Positions 1-12,576 of a stretch of DNA of 64,000 nucleotides are shown in pieces. Positions within the stretch are counted from its first letter, which is position 1. Every line of letters starts with the position of its first letter. The notes beneath the pieces were generated by a model, which saw only the letters and a list, made by a program, of their open reading frames with translations, searched no databases and was not told the origin of the DNA. The position numbers and the translations under genes are program-made. This DNA comes from Pterobdella sp. o SKG-2022 (Eukaryota; Annelida; Clitellata; Hirudinida; Piscicolidae). The stretch covers positions 3,695,651 to 3,759,650 of the forward strand of contig OZ038327.1 in NCBI GenBank assembly GCA_964035795.1. Reading direction: 5' to 3'.

Positions 1-156
1 TGGTGCTATGTAATGGGGTAGGATAGAAGGAGATAGTTTGGTTTGGTGTGGAAGTGAGTGGTGAATTTCGAAGTTTGGTGTGTTTCTCCATTGATATCCA
101 AGTTTTTTTTTGTTATTTTGCCTACTATAATGGTCATAATAATAAATCTTCACCAG

Positions 157-580
157 GTTTCATCAGAAAGAACTGAGGATCGAGAAGAATGGAGAGTGGT
201 GTCTAAGAAATATTAATAATAATGAGAGTAGTGGAGATGGTGGTGGTGGTATTAGAAGTGTGGGTGTGGATGGTGGTGTTGGGGGTGGTGAGCGTGGTAG
301 TTATGATGGTGGTAATGAGGGTGGTATCAATAATAATGGTGTCAAAATACATATTCCAAACGATTACATATTCTGTGATACTAATAATAACAACAACAAA
401 AATAATAGTAACAATGATATTAATAATAATAATAATATTGATAGTACTAATAGTAATGATGGAAATAGTCCTGAAAATAGTAGCATGAAAGGTAATGATG
501 ATGAGGATGATGGAAGTAGGACTAAACTTCTGCCTGGTAATCATAGTGCTGATGATGAGGATATGAATACTAAACTATGA
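157..580 (+). CDS. C-terminal exon of an unrecognised Asn/Gly-rich protein
   Basis: An open frame runs from a plausible acceptor (CACCAG, ending at 156) to a TGA stop at 578-580, encoding about 141 residues. It begins FHQKELRIEKNGEWCLRNI, which looks like ordinary folded protein, and then becomes Gly-rich (GDGGGG, GGVGGG). A short non-repetitive segment follows (GVKIHIPNDYIFCDT), then Asn runs and an acidic tail (DDEDDG, ADDEDMNTKL). The mix of normal-looking sequence with low complexity is why I think it is a real terminal exon rather than repeat translation. No upstream exon is recognisable in the first 150 bases, so the gene would begin outside the window. No family was recognised. It could also be chance read-through of GGT/AAT repeats. 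Confidence 0.35.
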
Positions 581-1366
581 TGATGATAATTGAGGGGAGG
601 AAGTTGATGATGATGGTGGTGGTGCTAATGATAATGATGATGGTTGAGAGAAGAGTTGATGATAATGCTGAGGATTAGGACGATGATGATCATGGTCTTA
701 ACACTGATGGTGGTAGTGATGATATAATTGATAATTATTTTTTAATCATAATAATTAAATGACCTAATGTTATTATGACTCTAACAACATTGATGGAGAG
801 ATTAAAGTCATGTAGAGGTATCGATAGTTGATTTGGTAACTTTTTTTGGTATCAATGTTTTAATAACAACATGGTTTAAATTGGTTACTATCTCTATTCA
901 ATGTGTGTTTCTGGAAACACTATTACTACTTGTATTACTATTGTTATTAGAAGGGGTACTACTAATACTAAAGAAATGCTACTACTACTTCAAATAATAA
1001 CAATATCTTTGCCACTACTACTACTACTACTACAGAGAACCGAAATAACGATAATATTATTCATATTTATGAATTTTAATATAAAAATGTTGGTAATTTA
1101 TGTTCTTTACGTTTTGTTGAATCATCATCATCATCATCATCCTCTTCATCATCATCATCATCCTCTTCATCATCATCATCATCCTCTTTGTCATCATCAA
1201 CATCTTCATCCTTTTCATTATCACCATTGTCTTATAACCCCGTTGTGTTGGTGTATTGTTGGGTTTTCCATCAAGTGTCTGTTGTTATTATTTATTTTAT
1301 TATTGGTTTGTTTTTTAATCTTTTTATTAACATTATTTTTTTGTTGGTGTTGATATTATTATTTTT

Positions 1367-1461
1367 TTGTTGTTTATAATCTTATTTTTGTTTTTGTTGT
1401 TTATAATCTTATTTTTGTTTTTGTTGTTTATAATCTTATTTTTGTTTTTGTTGTTTATAAT
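1367..1461. repeat. 27-bp tandem repeat, about 3.5 copies
   Basis: The unit GTTGTTTATAATCTTATTTT followed by TGTTTTT is repeated almost without change. A last partial copy is altered (TATAATATTTT). Confidence 0.85.
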
Positions 1462-1689
1462 ATTTTTTTTGTTTATATTATTGCTGACGTTAATATTATT
1501 ACTAGTTTGTATTGTTAACATCTAAGTTTAGTTTTCAAATTAATTATCACTATTTGAATTGATTTAGTTTTTGATTTTTATTGTTTTCTTTTGGATTTCC
1601 AAGGGTTCTTTTGCAGCAGATTACATCAGTTTTGTTTCCAGAAAAATAAAAATTATGTCTGAGAAGAGATTTCTAGCAGACTAATGAAT

Positions 1690-1815
1690 TATGATAAGAT
1701 TGTACTTATCGAAAATTTTAGTTTCTTTAAAATAAAGTATCTTTAAAATCCTCATTTTTCGAAAAATAAAAACTGAAATTTGAAATAAAAGGTACTTACG
1801 ATGTCTCTAAAAGAT
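1690..1815 (+). repeat. Short dispersed repeat (family D1), longest copy
   Basis: Contains ATGATAAGATTGTACTTATC, AAAATTTTAGTTTCTTTAAA, ATCTTTAAAATCCTCATTTT, ATAAAAACTGAAATTTGAAA and ends ACGATGTCTCTAAAAG. It shares the 5' blocks with 15505-15605 and 21313-21410, and the 3' blocks (TCCTCA, ATAAAAAC, ACGATGTCTCTAAAA) with the inverted piece at 21183-21280. Confidence 0.65.
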
Positions 1816-2821
1816 TTCTAGAAATTTTACATGAACATATATGTTTGCGACGTAAATTTGGCAGCCGTTTTCGTCTAAAAAAAGGCGTGTTTTGGAGCAA
1901 ATTGAAAAATGCGATTATTTCGGCTCCCAATTACCTGTTATTTAGGAGTTTTACCTTAAAATGGTCCTCTCCATCTATACAAATGCATCAAAAAAACCCG
2001 CCATTTCGAAAGTTGCATATTTGAAAGCTGTTAAAATTTGAGAAGTTATTGTCCAGATTATAATTTCAAATTTACTTTCGCATATTGTCTGCACGGAGGC
2101 AAGTCTTCCAAGATTTCATTTCAAAATGCCAGTTACAACAAAATAATCAAATGTACGCAGTATACTAACCATTCATTTCATTATAGCAACTTATACAGTG
2201 CTTGTAACTTATGTATTAATATCACAAAACCCTATCTACCCCAGCCTCTATATGAACTCTACACCCTCGAACTTCTCATTAGAAACCTTCTCAGATACCA
2301 ACAGTACAGTACCATTTATATTGTAAACCCCAACCTATGTTTATGTTAGGTTTCCAATTTTTACTGCTAATATCACTCTTGATAAAATAATAATAATAAA
2401 ATAATAATAATAACATCAATAATAAACAATTAATCTTCAAGGTTGTGATTGATCCAATAGAAATATCTGATAATATAACCCGCCGACTTATCACATCACT
2501 GTTTAAATTAGGCCTATATTTTTTGGTGGTTATGTAATCTCTCATATCACTATACTATGGCAAGTATCAGGCTTGTATTTCTATAAATTTCTGTTATCTC
2601 TTGTATTGGTGGCAACAACTCGTCTTCAAGTATTGCCATTGCTTTGCAAACAGTTTTTGGCTCGATGGTAATCTCTTGTATTACTGGGTTTACTTCGGGA
2701 GCGTGAGTTGCTGATAGTTTGCAACATGTACTGATGGTATTAGAATCTTATTGGTTTTCATATTAGACCTGTTATATCTCATATGGTATTTAAACTATTA
2801 GTGAGGGGGCTGATATTTGTT

Positions 2822-2999
2822 GGCCCCTATAGCTCAATGGTTGAGCATTAGACTAATTAGTTAAAGTTACCGGGCTCGATCCCGCGTGGGCCGACTATTA
2901 GCACCTGTTCCACAGTGTGTTTTCGCTACATTAAATTTTTAGCAAGCGCTCTGATCTATAAGGAAAAACGCTTTATAAATACCGCATTACATTACATTG
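2822..2999 (+). mobile_element. tRNA-Ile-derived SINE, full-length copy
   Basis: The 5' part resembles a tRNA. It has a GGCCCCT acceptor arm, an A-box-like TAGCTCAATGGTTGAG, an anticodon-loop region reading CTAATTA, a B-box-like GGGCTCGATCCC and a closing GTGGGCC. The CTAATNA loop with GGCC ends matches tRNA-Ile(AAU). A non-tRNA body follows (TTAGCACCTGTTCCACAGTG, CGCTACATTAAATTT, AAAACGCTTTATAAATACCG) with a short CATTACATTACATT tail. The same parts recur in order at 26645 and, inverted, at 24885. Confidence 0.85.
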
Positions 3000-3164
3000 T
3001 TTAATTCATATTAGGCTCTTATAATTTTCATATAATCTTTATAAAGATTTATTTTTTTGAAGGTGGAAGAAAATGGGTTGTTAATATTTTTATTGTTTTT
3101 TTTTTCAGATCGACCATTAGTCATTAGCTCAACAGATGTTTTACAGGGCGCTACTCCTTGTGTA

Positions 3165-3247
3165 CTTAATTTTCGGTCCGCGCGGAATTGAACCCAGTTA
3201 CTTTAGATATTTAGTCTAATGCTCTACCAGCTAAGCTATGCGAGCTG
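3165..3247 (-). mobile_element. tRNA-Ile-derived SINE, tRNA-like head only
   Basis: Inverted and truncated copy of the same family. On the minus strand it reads AGCTCGCATAGCTTAGCTGG, then the TTAGACTAAATATCTAAAGT anticodon region and GGGTTCAATTCC as B box. The family body (CACCTGTTCCACAG) is missing. Confidence 0.75.
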
Positions 3248-5390
3248 ATAATCAAATTTTAAAAGTAATAACAGAATTAAATATAAACTACTAATAAATG
3301 AAATGTATAGCTAAAACTATGTCCGATGTTTTTGTTGGAGAGGTGGAAATTTCAGATATTTATTTGTGAAATTTCCATTTGATATTTGAATTTCAATAAT
3401 GACAAAAAGAAATTTAATAGCAAAAATAATAAATAAGAAAAGAATAATAAAAAAAACGAAAAAATTCAACAATTCCAGTTGGGTTTTGAGTTTTTTGATG
3501 AAATTAAACACCATATTGAATATTAATAATTATTTTCCATTTAAATAAAATAATTTAAAATTAATTAAAAATGAAATCGACATTAAATCTAAATTAAATC
3601 CGGAATGAGTTTCAAACTGATTTGAACCTATTCAAAGATTGCACATATTTTGTAAATAATTCGTTTTAAATAAATTTTATTGAATACAATTTTTAAATAA
3701 CTTTTATTGATTAGATGTATTAAATAATTTATTGAAATAATTTCCATCGAGCAATTCGAAATATTTTCATTAAAGGATTTGAAATAATTGTTATTGAAAG
3801 ACTCAAAAAAATTTCAATTGAATTTTAAATAAAATTCACTTTTAATCATCACTTTGAAGCTTGCAACCAGAAATAATAAACAAGATGTCTCTTACGAAAG
3901 AACGCCAGTAATAATAATAATGAAAATAATAACAAAAACAAAAAAAAACAATAATAATAAGAATTGAAATGAGCAAAACAAAAATGTTAAAAATATTATA
4001 TAAAAAATAACGATATTATTTTTATTCATGACGAAATTTTGGCAATAATGTAATGAAAACGACAATAAAGAACATGCGCCATTAACTATATATCATTAAC
4101 TATAACATCATATACTGGTAATAATGCGGTAAATATGAGAAAAACAATATTCATTATAGGAAGTCATATCATTAAAACTGGTGATTATGAAAGAAATTAA
4201 TAATTATTAAACTGATTGTGAAAATTATAAATTAATAATAACAAAAATAATAAAAAAAAATAAAAATTATTTTAAGATATACCAGAAAAAACCAATAAAT
4301 TCGGATTTGTATTAAATAAACATTAAAAAAAATAATAATAAAAAAAAATTAAAAGAAACAATGAAAACAACATTGATGTAGAAATAATAGAAACTCGAAT
4401 AATGAGAATAATAACAATAAAAACATAGAATTAAAAAACAACAATAATAAAAACATAAAAAATAATGAAAACAAAGTAACGATAATAATTAAAGAACTAA
4501 AAAAAATTGACGATAATGGTCATGATGACAATGTCTAAAAATAAACGATATATGATTGGTTGTGCAGATTGGTTCCATATATAGGATATGAGTGATTAGC
4601 TAAGTATATAGATTGAGTGACAATAATAATTGTAATAATAGCCAAAATAATGATAATATTATTATTATAACAATAATAAAATGACAAAAAATAGATGATA
4701 AGATTAATTAGAATAGAAAATATATAAATATAATAAAAATTATAATAATGCTTGAATTATCGACAATTCTATCTCAATTCTTATCAAGGTCTTTTTTGAT
4801 TTATAAAAAAAATAACACAATAAGAATAATAATAATATATAATTTCAAGTTCAGCATAGACCCTCGTTAATGGCGTAATAATAATTCAGAGAAGAAATAT
4901 CATATAGAAAATAATGATAATAAAAAATAATATAAATAATAATAAATAAGTATACTGTGTGAAAAAAAAATAAAAATAAAAAATCTAATATCAATAATAA
5001 TAGTAATAATAATAATAATAAATATGATAATAATAATAATAATAATAATGATATACAAATGGAATGATAACTTGGGTCTTGAAAGCATAATAATTAAAAA
5101 AGCATTTATTGTTGTATAATTAATAGAAAATCTCTGTTATTTTATATTTATAATATTATAAATTTAAAAAAAAGACGTAAATCCAATAAAAACAATCGAA
5201 AATTACGGAAATAATCATAAAAATAAAAATAATAATAATAATAGTGGTACGTCTAATTTCATTAAAAATTGGATCATAAAGACGATTAGTGATGAACAAT
5301 AATAAAAAAAAACAAAAATAATAATAATAATAATAATATTAATAATGATTCACAAAAAATTTTTTAAAAAATCAATAATAATAATAATAA
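3248..5390. other. Intergenic AT-rich desert
   Basis: Nothing gene-like seen. The stretch is dominated by A/T runs and imperfect AAT/ATA repeats, and lies directly downstream of the GAK stop codon (GAK is on the minus strand). Confidence 0.6.
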
Positions 5391-6661
5391 TTAGCATAGG
5401 GACTTCATGCCGGCCTTCTCAAACTCACTCCAAGCCTCACTCAGCTCTATGAAGATGAGGCGAGCCAGGTTCTCTTGGGGGTGGCCTGATAACTGGGTCG
5501 GTTATGGGTGGTGGTGTGGTAGTTAGGCGGTTGAAGGTAGAATGAGTGGGTTGGTTGTGGTTGGTAGTCCAGCAAACCATCCACCTCCCTTAAAGCACCA
5601 CCACCCTATACAAACCGACAACCCATAAGGCACCACCACCCCATAACTAAGCCCAAAAACCGTCCACATATCCAACGCACTACCACCCATACATACCTTA
5701 TCTGGGTGCACAGACAACACAGCCTTTCTATAGACTTTCTTCACCTGCTCACTACTCACCAGCTCATGCATACCGATTGGTTTCCACCGGGTCTTTACAG
5801 AGGTGGGTTGAGGTCAGGTGTTGTGTGAGGTATTGTAACGTAGTGTAATTTAAAGTAATTTTATGTTATTTAACGTTATGTAATGCGATGTAACTAATTA
5901 CAAGCTAATGTATTTAAATTTAATGTGATGTAATATAATTCAACGTAAAGTACCGTAATGTAATGAAATGTAACAAACTGTAATGTAATGTGGCGTAACA
6001 TAACGTGATATAATGTGGCTTGACATAACATAATGAATGTAACGTAACGTAACCCTACGTAATGCAATGTGACTTAACGTAATATAATGTAAGCTACCCA
6101 AATGCAAAATGAACAAGAAATATTTCCATATACTTATACATAACACATGGTAAAACACACCCACCTCTCCCTCCCACAAAACTTTGTGTAGACTACACAA
6201 GAGTGCTCTTAAGTTCTTCTCCTTGCCCTCTGTCCAGTCACGCACCTGGCAGTTTGAGGGTGGTGAAAGGTTACAGTAGGTAGTTGGTTAATACATGTGG
6301 ACTATATAGCTTATCATATAGATTATTAAGCCAATACTTCAGCTATAACCCCGGTCACCCATGCTCCATTTATATCTCCAAAAACCACTCCCCATCCATC
6401 CTCTATTCATTCATCAAACACCCATCATCCATCCATCCACCCCTACAACACCCACTCATCACATTAACACCTCAAAACCCACTCTCCAAAACCCATACTC
6501 CACCTTGAGTTTTTCAGGGTCCATACACTTCTTCTCGATCTCCTTTCTCATCTCCTTGATAGTTTTGGGTTGAGATGAAGAGGAAGACGACGAAGATGAA
6601 AACCCTTGAGATCCAAGCAGGTCATCAAAAGCGTTGTCTGAGATCACCGGTTTTACACCCG
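5391..6661 (-). other. GAK: GAK exons 20-23: auxilin-type J domain
   Basis: Exons: 6504-6661, 6165-6245, 5697-5792, 5391-5492. [12 protein letters not shown] and [20 protein letters not shown] lead into [20 protein letters not shown]. These are followed by [20 protein letters not shown] and the HPD motif (VHPDK, His1306-Asp1308), which stimulates Hsc70 ATPase. For the last exon I took the acceptor at CCGACCCAG, because it keeps the frame and gives [18 protein letters not shown], matching the family. The nearer CAG breaks the frame. Confidence 0.93.
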
Positions 6662-8087
6662 CTGAATCGAAGAGGAGGTTGGTATTTGGGTATAATGGAC
6701 GTGTAAATGGAATGGAAAGGTATGTAGATAAAATGGTGGATAAGATAGGAAAATATTTGAGTGTAATGAGGGGATATTGAAGCAGTATGCATAAGTGGGT
6801 GAAAGAATAGATTGGAGATATGATTGGGTAAATGGAATGACTAAGGCATGTAGATAAGTGATTAGGTCTGAATGAATGAAGATGGTGCACAGGTTATGTA
6901 AACGGGTGGGCGAAATTAAAGTTAATGAATGGATGCATGAAATTAGAACATAAGTGGAAAGAAACTGGCACTAACCAAAAGGTTTAGATGTATTACGGTT
7001 ATTAGTGCCATGGTTGTTAGTGCTGAAAACTGAAGATCGTGGTTGTTGTTGGAATTGTTGCTGTTGATTGTATTGTGGTTTTTTTTGTTGTTGGTAGGAC
7101 TGTTGTTGTGTTGCGTTCACAAAGTAGTTGGGCTTTTGTTGTTGTTGGTTAATGGCTGCTGCTGTAAAATTGGTTCGAAGCAGCAATGATAACAATAATA
7201 AAAACAATATAATTATAATAATAACAATAATAATAATAATAAAATGACCAGGTTTCATAGGCGTAGTAGATGGAGAAGTGAAAGAAGAATTTTTTGGCAA
7301 ATTTCCAACTTTTTCATGTGACCACTCGCCCAAAAGATCATTGGTCGAATGGTTGGCAGCCATCTTAGAAGCGTGTTGGGGAAATGAGGGCACGTTTGGT
7401 GATAAGATAGTTTGGGGTGTTACTGAAAGGTTGAGGGGCGTTTGATCAGCTGATAATGGCCGACCGGAAGTAGGGTTTTGGGGGTCACTGGAGGTTGTGT
7501 CAGCAAAAAGATTGAAAACATCTAAATGGTCTTTTTTTGATTGTTGCTGTGTGCTTTCATCGGGTTTTTTTGAATGGGCTGTTGTTGGTTGCTGTTGTGT
7601 ATTGTTATATGTTGGTTGTTGTTGCGTGTTGTATGATGATTGTTGCTGTGTGTTGCTGATTGTTGATGGTTGTTGTTGAGATGAATCTGCAGAGCCTGCA
7701 GACAACAGATTGAAAAGATCATCTAGGTCTTGGTCTTCGTTCGTATGTTTTGGTTGTTGGTTTTGTTGCTGAATATCAGATTGTTGATTTTGATGTTGAG
7801 TTTTATGTGGTTGTTGAAGTTTTTCTTGTTGAGCAGGGCTTGTATCATCATCTTCGTCATCAATGCTAACTAAACTCACATCAATCAAGTCATTGACAAA
7901 ACCTGAGAAAATAGATAGATCGCTAGATATATAAATAGATAGATAGATAAATATATAGATATATAAATAGATAGATAAATATATAGATAGATAGATAAAT
8001 AGATAGATAGATAAATAGATAGATATATAAATAGATAGATTAATAGATAGATAAATAGATAGTTAGATAGATAAATGATAGATAAAT

Positions 8088-8176
<89 letters not shown>

Positions 8177-9184
8177 ACAGACAGACCTGTATCAGCAAAA
8201 ACATCCTTATTAATTAGAGCACTAGGATCGTTATCATAACCACCACCCTCTTCATTATCGTTATAATGTTCTTTGGTGGAGAAACTGGAGTCAGAAATGG
8301 TAGGTTGTTTGGGTAGTTTGGGCGGAGGGGGTTTTTGGGGTGGTGTTTTCTTGTCTAGGGGCACGAAAAATGTTGATTGTTGTTGTTTTTGTTGGTGTGG
8401 TTGTTGTTCTTTATATTGCTGTTGTTTATATTCTTTGTATTGTTGCTGTTGTTCTCTATGTTGTTGTTGTTTTTCTCTATATTGTTGCTCTTGTTGCTCC
8501 CTACATTGTTGCTGTTGTTGTCGTGACTGTTGCGAGAGTTTATCTTGTTGCTTAGATTCAAGCCTACCATCCACCATTTCCTGCCTCAACTTTTGCAATT
8601 CAGCCTCAGACGACACGAGATAAGACGCCGGATCTATGGCCATTTTGCGGAATTTTTCTGTCGTTATCTTAACGACATTTAGTATCTTTGCTACGTCAGT
8701 TGCTTGGTTACGGTCGTCATAACAAACTTCAAGGCGGAAGGATAATTCGAAATTTTTGGTGAAAAGTTCTGAAGATTCTAGAAGGTCGACTTCATCACTG
8801 TGGAAGGATGCAGTTGATGATGGGGATGTGATGTTAAGGTACAAGATCATCATTATTGTCATTATGTTAGAATAAAAACGGACGTAAAACGAAGATGATG
8901 ATGGCACAGAAATGATTACAAAGATAAAAATACACAATAAATGGGATAGGAAAAACTAAAAGTGAACAAAATCTTTTTATTCTATATTATGAAGCTGAAC
9001 ATCAATATTAAACAAACCAACATTAACAAAAAAATATGCATACAATCAAACTGACAAAAAATAAATAAACAATTAACCGAACATAATAAAAAACAAACAA
9101 AAAACTGATACATACATACGCTAACATCCAATTATACTGACAGAAACTATATATCAACACACGCACAAACATACAATACGACAA

Positions 9185-9259
<75 letters not shown>

Positions 9260-9892
9260 CACACACATATACATACAATTTGAAGGTGAGTGAGTCAGCA
9301 TTGACGGGCACAAAACCAGTGTGAAATTGTACTTGGAACAGTTTCGACTGAGGGTGCATGGGTTGTTTGGAGGAGTATTGGAGTTGAGTGGTATGAGGAT
9401 AGAAGTTAATTAATTGTAAGTTTTGAACAAATATACTGAGTGAAATAAGTAAAAAAACGCACATGTGCACACACACACACACACCCACACCTTATTATGA
9501 CTCATATGCTGCATGGCACACCTACTCAACACCACCATCACATCCCCCTTTGTCTCCGCATTCAACCTGACGACCACTCCGTTTCCACCTGGCAACTTCC
9601 TCCAACTAGGTAGATAAATAGATAGATACAATGGTTGCTTTGTAGTGAATGTATGCATCCCTCGATAATGTGTTATTCACTTGACAAATGTTAATTTGAA
9701 TGAACAAATAAGCAAACAAAACAAGCAAGAAAAGTTAAAAATACGAAAAAAGTTACAGAAAGATAAACAATCATACATAAAGACAGACATACAGACACCC
9801 AGACACATACTTGTCAGCATCATCTTGTTGCACTGACGCCACTAAGGAGTCATCCTGGAACATCTCTAATACCAATGACCCCGTGCTGTTGA

Positions 9893-9924
<32 letters not shown>

Positions 9925-10757
9925 TAATAATAAAATTATTATTATTATTATTAATAACGATAGTAAAAATAATTTTTAAAAACATGATGAAAAACGTGAA
10001 AAATACAAGAACATCAATAGCCTTAAAAAAATTAATAAAATAAAAAAAAGAAAAATAATAAGAATAAGCAATAAGAATGAATAATAATAATAATAATAAC
10101 AATAAAAATAGCACCCACCTATCAGTGAAAACTTCAGGCAATGCTTTGATGACAACCTCGATGAATTCAATGGCTTTGTTGTGAATCTTGGGTGAGGAGG
10201 ATGAAGAAGAGGAAGATGGTGGTGATAGTAATGATTGTATGTAACCCATGTATCTTTTTTGAGAGCTGTTGAAGAGGACTGGGAACCTAGTAGTGGTGGT
10301 GGTCATGGGGTAGTGTTATGGATGATGATGACGGTGAGAATGATGAGATGATGGTGAAGATGATGGTAGTGAAAATGATGAGGTGGTGGTGGTGATGATG
10401 ATGGTAAAGAGAATGATGATGGTGATGAAGCTGGAAGTGGTTATGATGATGATGGTGGTAGTGAAAATGATGAGATGATGATGATGATGAAGCTGGAAGT
10501 GGTTATGATGATGATGGTATTGATGATAAGAATAGTGATGATAATGATGGTAGTAGTAATGATGATGGTCCTCATGACCCCACCGACCTCTTAATAGCGA
10601 ATAAGGAGGCACAGTGGGGGAAGCGAGTGCTCAATTGGTGGAACAACATGAGGCTGCAAGCAGCCATAGCTGACCTCATTCCTCCGTCCTACGTGAAAAA
10701 TATCGGTATTGTCGATTTTCAAAGTTGAAGTAATTAGTTCTATCCTCACTACTATTT

Positions 10758-10803
<46 letters not shown>

Positions 10804-12501
10804 ACCACCACCACCCCAACTCACGGAACAATGCACGACGATCACGTGATGCGGTGATGTCATGAGCCACGTAGACACGTGACCGCACATGGAGACGATC
10901 ATGTGAAGGGCGGGAACCTTGTAGGAATGCCAGCCTTTGTTGACGACGCAGTTATCGAACTTGGCAGGTTTGTATGCCTTGTTGCATAAGTTGTACACCA
11001 TGAAGTTCTTGCAGTGGTGCTCGTTCAGAAATAGGCGCACGTCGTCTATGTGGTTCTGGTGTCTAGACGTCTGGGCGTGGTGGTGGCTAGATATGTCGAT
11101 CGTCTCGACTGGGTAAGACATTACTATCAGACGAGATGTTAGGTAGGTGATGTCTAGACTGGCCTTGCCTTGTTGTCTGTATAAGAATGTAGTAACTATA
11201 ATGTTATACGAACTGATTTATACGAGCAGTGAACTAGTGTAATAACAAAAAAATGTCCAACAACCACCACATCTACATACCCAACAGTGAAGGATGAAGA
11301 GAGCTTATTGGAAACCCCCTTCATGTTCTTGACGATATTGGCAGCACCCTCCTTGAGCTGTCCTAGCCACCATCCACCCTGTGTGGCACCGTTGTTACCA
11401 TTGCTATCTGCAGTTTGTCCCCGGCCCCTCATTGCACCGCCATCCGACGCTTCTGTGTAGCTACGCGTGCTCGGGTCATTTTCAGTTTGGCCTGGTTATG
11501 CGAGATGATGGGGTGTTAAGTGCTTCAGATTTTGTGGTACATTTATAAGTGGTTGTGTGCTTCATGTATGTCAAAGTTTAGAGTTAATGACGTATTTGGT
11601 TTAATTTTTTTTCCATTGTGGATATTATGATAACTTTTTCAACAAAAGTTCAACAATCACTCAACCATCCTCCCTAGTTTTCGTACCCAAAAGTGATAAA
11701 ACCAAACCACAAAAATAATAAATACTAAAACCAACCCATTTCCGGTAAAGTAATTGGGTCAGGGAAGGTCAAAGGTGATAGAGGTTGTAGGTCAAAAGAA
11801 CATGATATTAACTGCAACTGCTCTAGAAGGTCAGATATGTTGGGTCGTTCCAACGGGTGGATCTTTAAACACAAGCCTGTGTGTGTGTGTGTGTGTGTGT
11901 GTGAGTGGATGTGTATTTTTTCATGTGTAATTGTTTGCCTGTGTACGTGTTATTCTATTTTGTTTATGGGTACATGTTTTGCGCGAGTGTGTTTAGTGGC
12001 AGTGAAGGTTTTTGTGTAGTTGTTAAGCTGAGATACAACATAAAACTGAATTAATTCAACAAAAAATCAACGCAGACAAAAAATTTACTCACGTATCAGA
12101 GGGTAGAATACTTTCATTTCTCGACCACCAACCCCACCACTACTACCACCAGCATCATCATCATCAGGCAGATTATAGTTGGCATTGATGATTCTCAACT
12201 TACCGCTATCTTCAAAGGGATGCTTATGTTGGCATAAGAGGTACAAGATGCAGCCAAGAGACTATGGGAAGTTGGAGAAGGGTTATCATTATTATTATTA
12301 ATTTTATTATTATTACTATTCTTTTTTATAATATTTTTATAAATATTGTTATATTTATGATATTTTATATCTATTTTTTGTTATTATTATTTTTTTTATT
12401 GTTTACGCTATTGTTACTATTATTATTGGTTGTTATCAATACTATTCATCATCATCATCGTCGTTTTACATCCGTTCCCAAGTATTACTGTTAACAACAA
12501 A

Positions 12502-12576
<75 letters not shown>

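Larger units (their letters stand above)
581..2821. other. Intergenic, low-complexity spacer
   Basis: No convincing gene. It holds GAT/TGG-rich low complexity (581-720), CAT-rich repeats (about 1120-1215), a 27-bp tandem repeat, one member of a short dispersed repeat family (about 1690-1815), and otherwise unremarkable AT-rich DNA. Open frames here are translations of simple repeats. Confidence 0.6.

Noticed and set aside
2822..2893. Functional tRNA-Ile gene
   Set aside because: The tRNA-like part continues into a repeated SINE body and has stem mismatches; several other copies share the same body.
8273..8623. Cys-rich protein on the plus strand
   Set aside because: Antisense shadow of the Gln-rich exon 17 of GAK.
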